A stretch of DNA of 17,616 bases from an uncultured bacterium (GTDB lineage: Bacteria; Methylomirabilota; Methylomirabilia; Rokubacteriales; CSP1-6), in contig CAMLFJ010000009.1 in NCBI GenBank assembly GCA_946479205.1, positions 1 through 17,616 of the forward strand, in the 5' to 3' direction. Positions within the stretch are counted from its first letter, which is position 1; each line of letters starts with the position of its first letter. Positions 16,612 to 17,616 of this stretch are shown here, piece by piece. Below the pieces are notes generated by a model. The model worked only from the letters and a program-made list of their open reading frames with translations. It did no database searches and had not been told where the DNA came from. Both the position numbers and the translations under genes were made by a program.

Positions 16612-17616
16612 CTAGTGGACCGGGGTCGGCATGTGGACGTAGAGCTCCTGCTTGCTCGGCTTGGCCCCGGCCAGGGGGCGGGGCGGCCGCATCTCGTAGC
16701 GGACCGGCTGCTGGTGGTCGGCGTACTGCCGCTCGGGGTTGTAGACCGTGCTGAACTTCCACAGCATCCGGAGGTAGTTGGTCTGGCCCCGCGCCGCCGC
16801 GTGGATCGCGGCCCCGCCATACTTGCGGACCGCGCCCCAGCCCAGGTGCTTGCGGTTCAGCACGGCCTGGGTCCGCACCAGCTCCTCGTAGAAGCGCTTG
16901 AGCGGGAGCTTGGTGGGCAGGACCGCGTGCTGCACGTCGAACAGGCGGTAGTCGCGGGAGGTGAGCTGCCGCGACTCGGTCAGCCAGAGCTCGGTGCCCG
17001 GGTAGGGGGTGGCCACCGTGAAGTGGACGACCTCGGGCACGGTGAGCGCCCAGTCGCGCACCTGGGCGAACCGGGCCTCGTCCCAGCTCGGGTCCGCGAT
17101 GATGTTGATGGCCACGGTGAGGCCGAGCGACCGGGCGATCTCGAGCGCACGGAGGTTCTCGTTCAGGGTCACCCGCTTGCGGTGCATCCGGAGGGCGTCG
17201 TCGTCCAGGGCCTCGATCCCGAGGAACATGTAGAAGAGCCCGAGCTTCTTCCAGTACGCGAACAGCTCCTGGTTCTTGATCAGCACGTCGCAGCGTGTCT
17301 CCAGGTAGTACTGCTTGCGGATGCGCCGGCGGTCGATCTCCTGGGCGATCGCGAAGCCGTGCTCCGCCTGGATGAAGGCCACGTCGTCCACGATGAAGAC
17401 GTTGGGCTCGCGGATGCGCGCGAGATCCTCCCCCGCCGCTTCCGCGGAGCCCTTGCGGTAGCTCCGCCCGTAGAAGGTCCACGCGCTGCAGAACGAGCAG
17501 TCCCACGGGCAGCCGCGCGTGAACTCGATGGAGGCGCAGGGATCGAGCACGCCGATGAAGTACTTGTGGCGGCGCCGGCTGAGGTGGCGCGCGGGCAGGT
17601 GCAGATCGAGGTCCTT
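16612..17616 (-). CDS. hpnR: Hopanoid C-3 methylase, radical SAM (5'-truncated by window)
   Basis: The visible 334 C-terminal residues read off the right edge; the frame is open through 17616, and the apparent GTG start at 17550 is internal to homology. The segment KYFIGVLDPCASIEFTRG precedes the iron-sulphur motif CPWDCSFC (CxxxCxxC, Cys36, Cys40 and Cys43 of the visible part), then SAWTFYGRSYRKG and FIVDDVAFIQAEHG. This pattern I recognise as HpnR, the cobalamin-binding radical-SAM enzyme that adds the C-3 methyl group to hopanoids. The expected N-terminal B12-binding domain would lie outside the window. Other B12-radical-SAM proteins share the core, so the name rests on the region around the cluster. 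It is followed on the same strand by the OmpA-like gene after 237 bp. Confidence 0.82.
   Translation of the reverse strand, partial: KDLDLHLPARHLSRRRHKYFIGVLDPCASIEFTRGCPWDCSFCSAWTFYGRSYRKGSAEAAGEDLARIREPNVFIVDDVAFIQAEHGFAIAQEIDRRRIRKQYYLETRCDVLIKNQELFAYWKKLGLFYMFLGIEALDDDALRMHRKRVTLNENLRALEIARSLGLTVAINIIADPSWDEARFAQVRDWALTVPEVVHFTVATPYPGTELWLTESRQLTSRDYRLFDVQHAVLPTKLPLKRFYEELVRTQAVLNRKHLGWGAVRKYGGAAIHAAARGQTNYLRMLWKFSTVYNPERQYADHQQPVRYEMRPPRPLAGAKPSKQELYVHMPTPVH

Noticed and set aside
16612..17550. GTG at 17550 as the true start of the radical-SAM gene
   Set aside because: The frame and family-like sequence (HKYFIGVLDPCASIEF) continue upstream to the window edge; the gene is truncated by the window.

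Overview
This is a GC-rich (by eye near 70 %), gene-dense stretch of a bacterial chromosome with 15 protein-coding genes plus one candidate 23-codon ORF. I see no tRNA, rRNA, CRISPR array or complete transposon. The gene content (HisZ, a sigma-54 NtrC-type two-component pair, outer-membrane lipoproteins, a hopanoid C-3 methylase at the right edge) points to a Gram-negative, hopanoid-making lineage. My best guess is Rokubacteria/Methylomirabilota or a relative among the former deltaproteobacteria. That is inference from gene types and style, not a database match.

Layout. (1) 39-2906, plus strand: a DUF167 protein, mtnA (methionine salvage) and a two-domain SagB/ThcOx-type nitroreductase. The nitroreductase linker carries a perfect 27-bp inverted repeat inserted in frame, and its conserved N-terminus seems to begin at an ATC codon. 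(2) 2875-3468, minus: an exported histidine phosphatase. (3) 3561-11749, plus: a tightly packed probable operon of class V aminotransferase, cytoplasmic histidine phosphatase, hisZ, purA, NtrC-family regulator, membrane histidine kinase and proline-rich lipoprotein. No gap exceeds 13 bp. (4) 11750-12461: a regulatory region with two GTAA-N3-TTAC palindromes and a canonical -24/-12 promoter, driving a small lipoprotein that resembles the Ivy lysozyme-inhibitor family. (5) 12476-15677: a sigma-70-type promoter, then otsB and an unusual otsA whose GT20 synthase is fused behind two membrane segments and a HAMP-like linker. (6) 15685-16611, minus: a terminator, an OmpA/Pal-like lipoprotein, and upstream of it a second -24/-12 promoter with another GTAA-N3-TTAC palindrome. 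(7) 16612-17616, minus: the C-terminal part of a radical-SAM enzyme recognised as HpnR, cut by the window edge.

How it fits together. The most interesting reading is a compact sigma-54 envelope regulon. The kinase/regulator pair lies beside two separate sigma-54-type promoters. Each has the same rare palindrome about 110-175 bp upstream of its predicted start, and each drives a lipoprotein, one Ivy-like and one peptidoglycan-binding. A third lipoprotein is co-transcribed with the kinase. Trehalose synthesis (osmotic protection), a membrane-tethered trehalose-phosphate synthase and hopanoid methylation in the same stretch also suit an envelope or osmotic-stress neighbourhood. The motifs are read directly; the regulatory wiring is inference.
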